From DASZVB01 sp036272055 (GTDB lineage: Bacteria > Myxococcota_A > Polyangia > Polyangiales > Polyangiaceae), in the NCBI GenBank assembly GCA_036272055.1, contig DATAZL010000053.1:1-64000 (forward strand): a stretch of DNA of 64,000 nucleotides. Direction: 5' to 3'. The notes beneath the pieces were generated by a model. That model did no database searches, had not been told where the DNA came from, and saw only the letters and a list, made by a program, of their open reading frames with translations. The position numbers and the translations under genes are program-made. Below are positions 63,500 through 64,000 of the stretch, in pieces (within the stretch, counting starts at the first letter, position 1; each line of letters starts with the position of its first letter).

Positions 63500-64000
63500 T
63501 CAGTCGTCGTCGTCGCGTTGCGTGTTGACGGCGTCGGCGACGAGGTAGAGCGGGCGGCGCTTCACCTCTTCGTAGATCCGGCCCACGTACTCGCCGAGGA
63601 TGCCCGTCATCAAGAGCTGGGCGCTCGACGCGAGGGACACCGCGAGCATCACCGTCGTCCAGCCGGGGACGGCGAACTCGCCGGAGAGCTTCGCCCAGGC
63701 GACCCACATCGCGGTGACGATGCCGACCAAGCCGGCGACCAGCCCAAGATACGTCGCGAAGCGGAGCGGCACCGGCGAGAACGAGGTGATGGCGTCGATC
63801 GCGAAGCGCACCATCTTGCGCAAGGGGTAGTGGGTGACGCCCGCGTGTCGTCCGGCGCGGTCGTAGTAGACGGCGGTCTGACGGAACCCGATCCACGCCA
63901 CCATGCCGCGCACGAAGCGGTGCGCCTCGCGGAGCGAGCGGAGCGCGATGACGACGCGCCGGCTCATCAGACGAAAATCGCCGGCGTCGACCGGGATCTT
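63500..64000 (-). CDS. GT2 family glycosyltransferase (dolichol/undecaprenyl-phosphate type), C-terminal part
   Basis: The 3' end of a gene that continues beyond the right edge. The visible ~166 residues start K-I-P-V-D-A-G-D-F-R-L-M-S-R-R, the conserved end of the GT2 catalytic domain of GtrB/ArnC/DPM1-like enzymes, followed by Y-P-L-R-K-M-V-R-F and two membrane helices and I-G-E-Y-V-G-R-I-Y-E-E-V-K-R-R-P-like L-G-E-Y-V-G-R-I-Y-E-E-V-K. Such enzymes make polyprenyl-phosphate sugars that PMT-like transferases use. It is tail-to-tail with the DUF2271-like gene, four bases apart. Confidence 0.92.
   Translation of the reverse strand, partial: KIPVDAGDFRLMSRRVVIALRSLREAHRFVRGMVAWIGFRQTAVYYDRAGRHAGVTHYPLRKMVRFAIDAITSFSPVPLRFATYLGLVAGLVGIVTAMWVAWAKLSGEFAVPGWTTVMLAVSLASSAQLLMTGILGEYVGRIYEEVKRRPLYLVADAVNTQRDDDD

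Overview
The window is very GC-rich and almost fully coding, with tightly packed and often overlapping genes, many GTG/TTG starts and an unusual number of small lipoproteins. It encodes a Gram-negative envelope: a lipid A-type acyltransferase, an LptD-like protein, TolC and several outer-membrane barrels. It also has a bactofilin, an AgmX/GltJ-like zinc-ribbon/GYF/TonB-type protein, SUMF1-like and copper-monooxygenase-like lipoproteins, an NtrC-type regulator and a REC-GGDEF protein. Together these suggest a chromosomal segment of a myxobacterium (Myxococcota, probably the Polyangia side). The taxonomic call is inference from gene content, because no rRNA or tRNA gene lies in the window.

Layout. 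1-3.9 kb: minus-strand set (GGT-like fragment, DUF72 protein, LpxL-type acyltransferase, TPR protein). 3.9-7.0 kb: TrmN6-like methyltransferase facing the rpsP-khpA-rimM-trmD-RNA methyltransferase operon. 7.2-10 kb: NifU-like protein, secreted proteins and methionine aminopeptidase. 10.3-12.3 kb: a coiled/charged-helix protein ending in a degenerate Fic domain. 12.5-20.2 kb: a lipoprotein with a candidate sigma-54 promoter, TolC, sigma-54 activator, REC-GGDEF protein, LptD-like protein and an outer-membrane protein. 20.3-30.3 kb: bactofilin, an SRPBCC protein and a translationally coupled recC-recB-recD operon. 30.5-34.1 kb: copper-monooxygenase-like lipoprotein, PMT-like membrane protein and SUMF1-like lipoprotein. 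34.4-40.5 kb: gltB-gltD (glutamate synthase).

40.5-52 kb: PlsC-like acyltransferase, the AgmX/GltJ-like protein followed by a coupled 27-residue membrane microprotein, a repeat-bearing gap, an L,D-transpeptidase, a GGCT-like protein divergent from a GntR regulator with two operator-like palindromes between them, an SCP2 protein, pheA, an FKBP lipoprotein and an amidohydrolase. 52-58.8 kb: a ~318-bp MITE-like inverted-repeat element, a COG2907-type flavoprotein, a BtaA/DUF3419 homologue, a DECR2-like reductase, a TerB-like protein, a lipase-maturation-factor-like membrane protein and an EEP-family nuclease/phosphatase. 58.9-63.5 kb: a compact five-gene envelope operon (DUF4266, DUF3570, di-haem-type lipoprotein, CX4CH lipoprotein, barrel), with a DUF2271-like lipoprotein divergent from it. 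63.5-64 kb: C-terminal part of a GT2 glycosyltransferase.

Most promising for follow-up: the pseudo-Fic protein with its very long charged helix, the DUF4266/DUF3570/cytochrome module, the coupled CTA-codon-rich microprotein after the AgmX-like gene, and the MITE-like element that supplies a neighbour's stop codon. All family assignments are from reading translated motifs; no database search was run.
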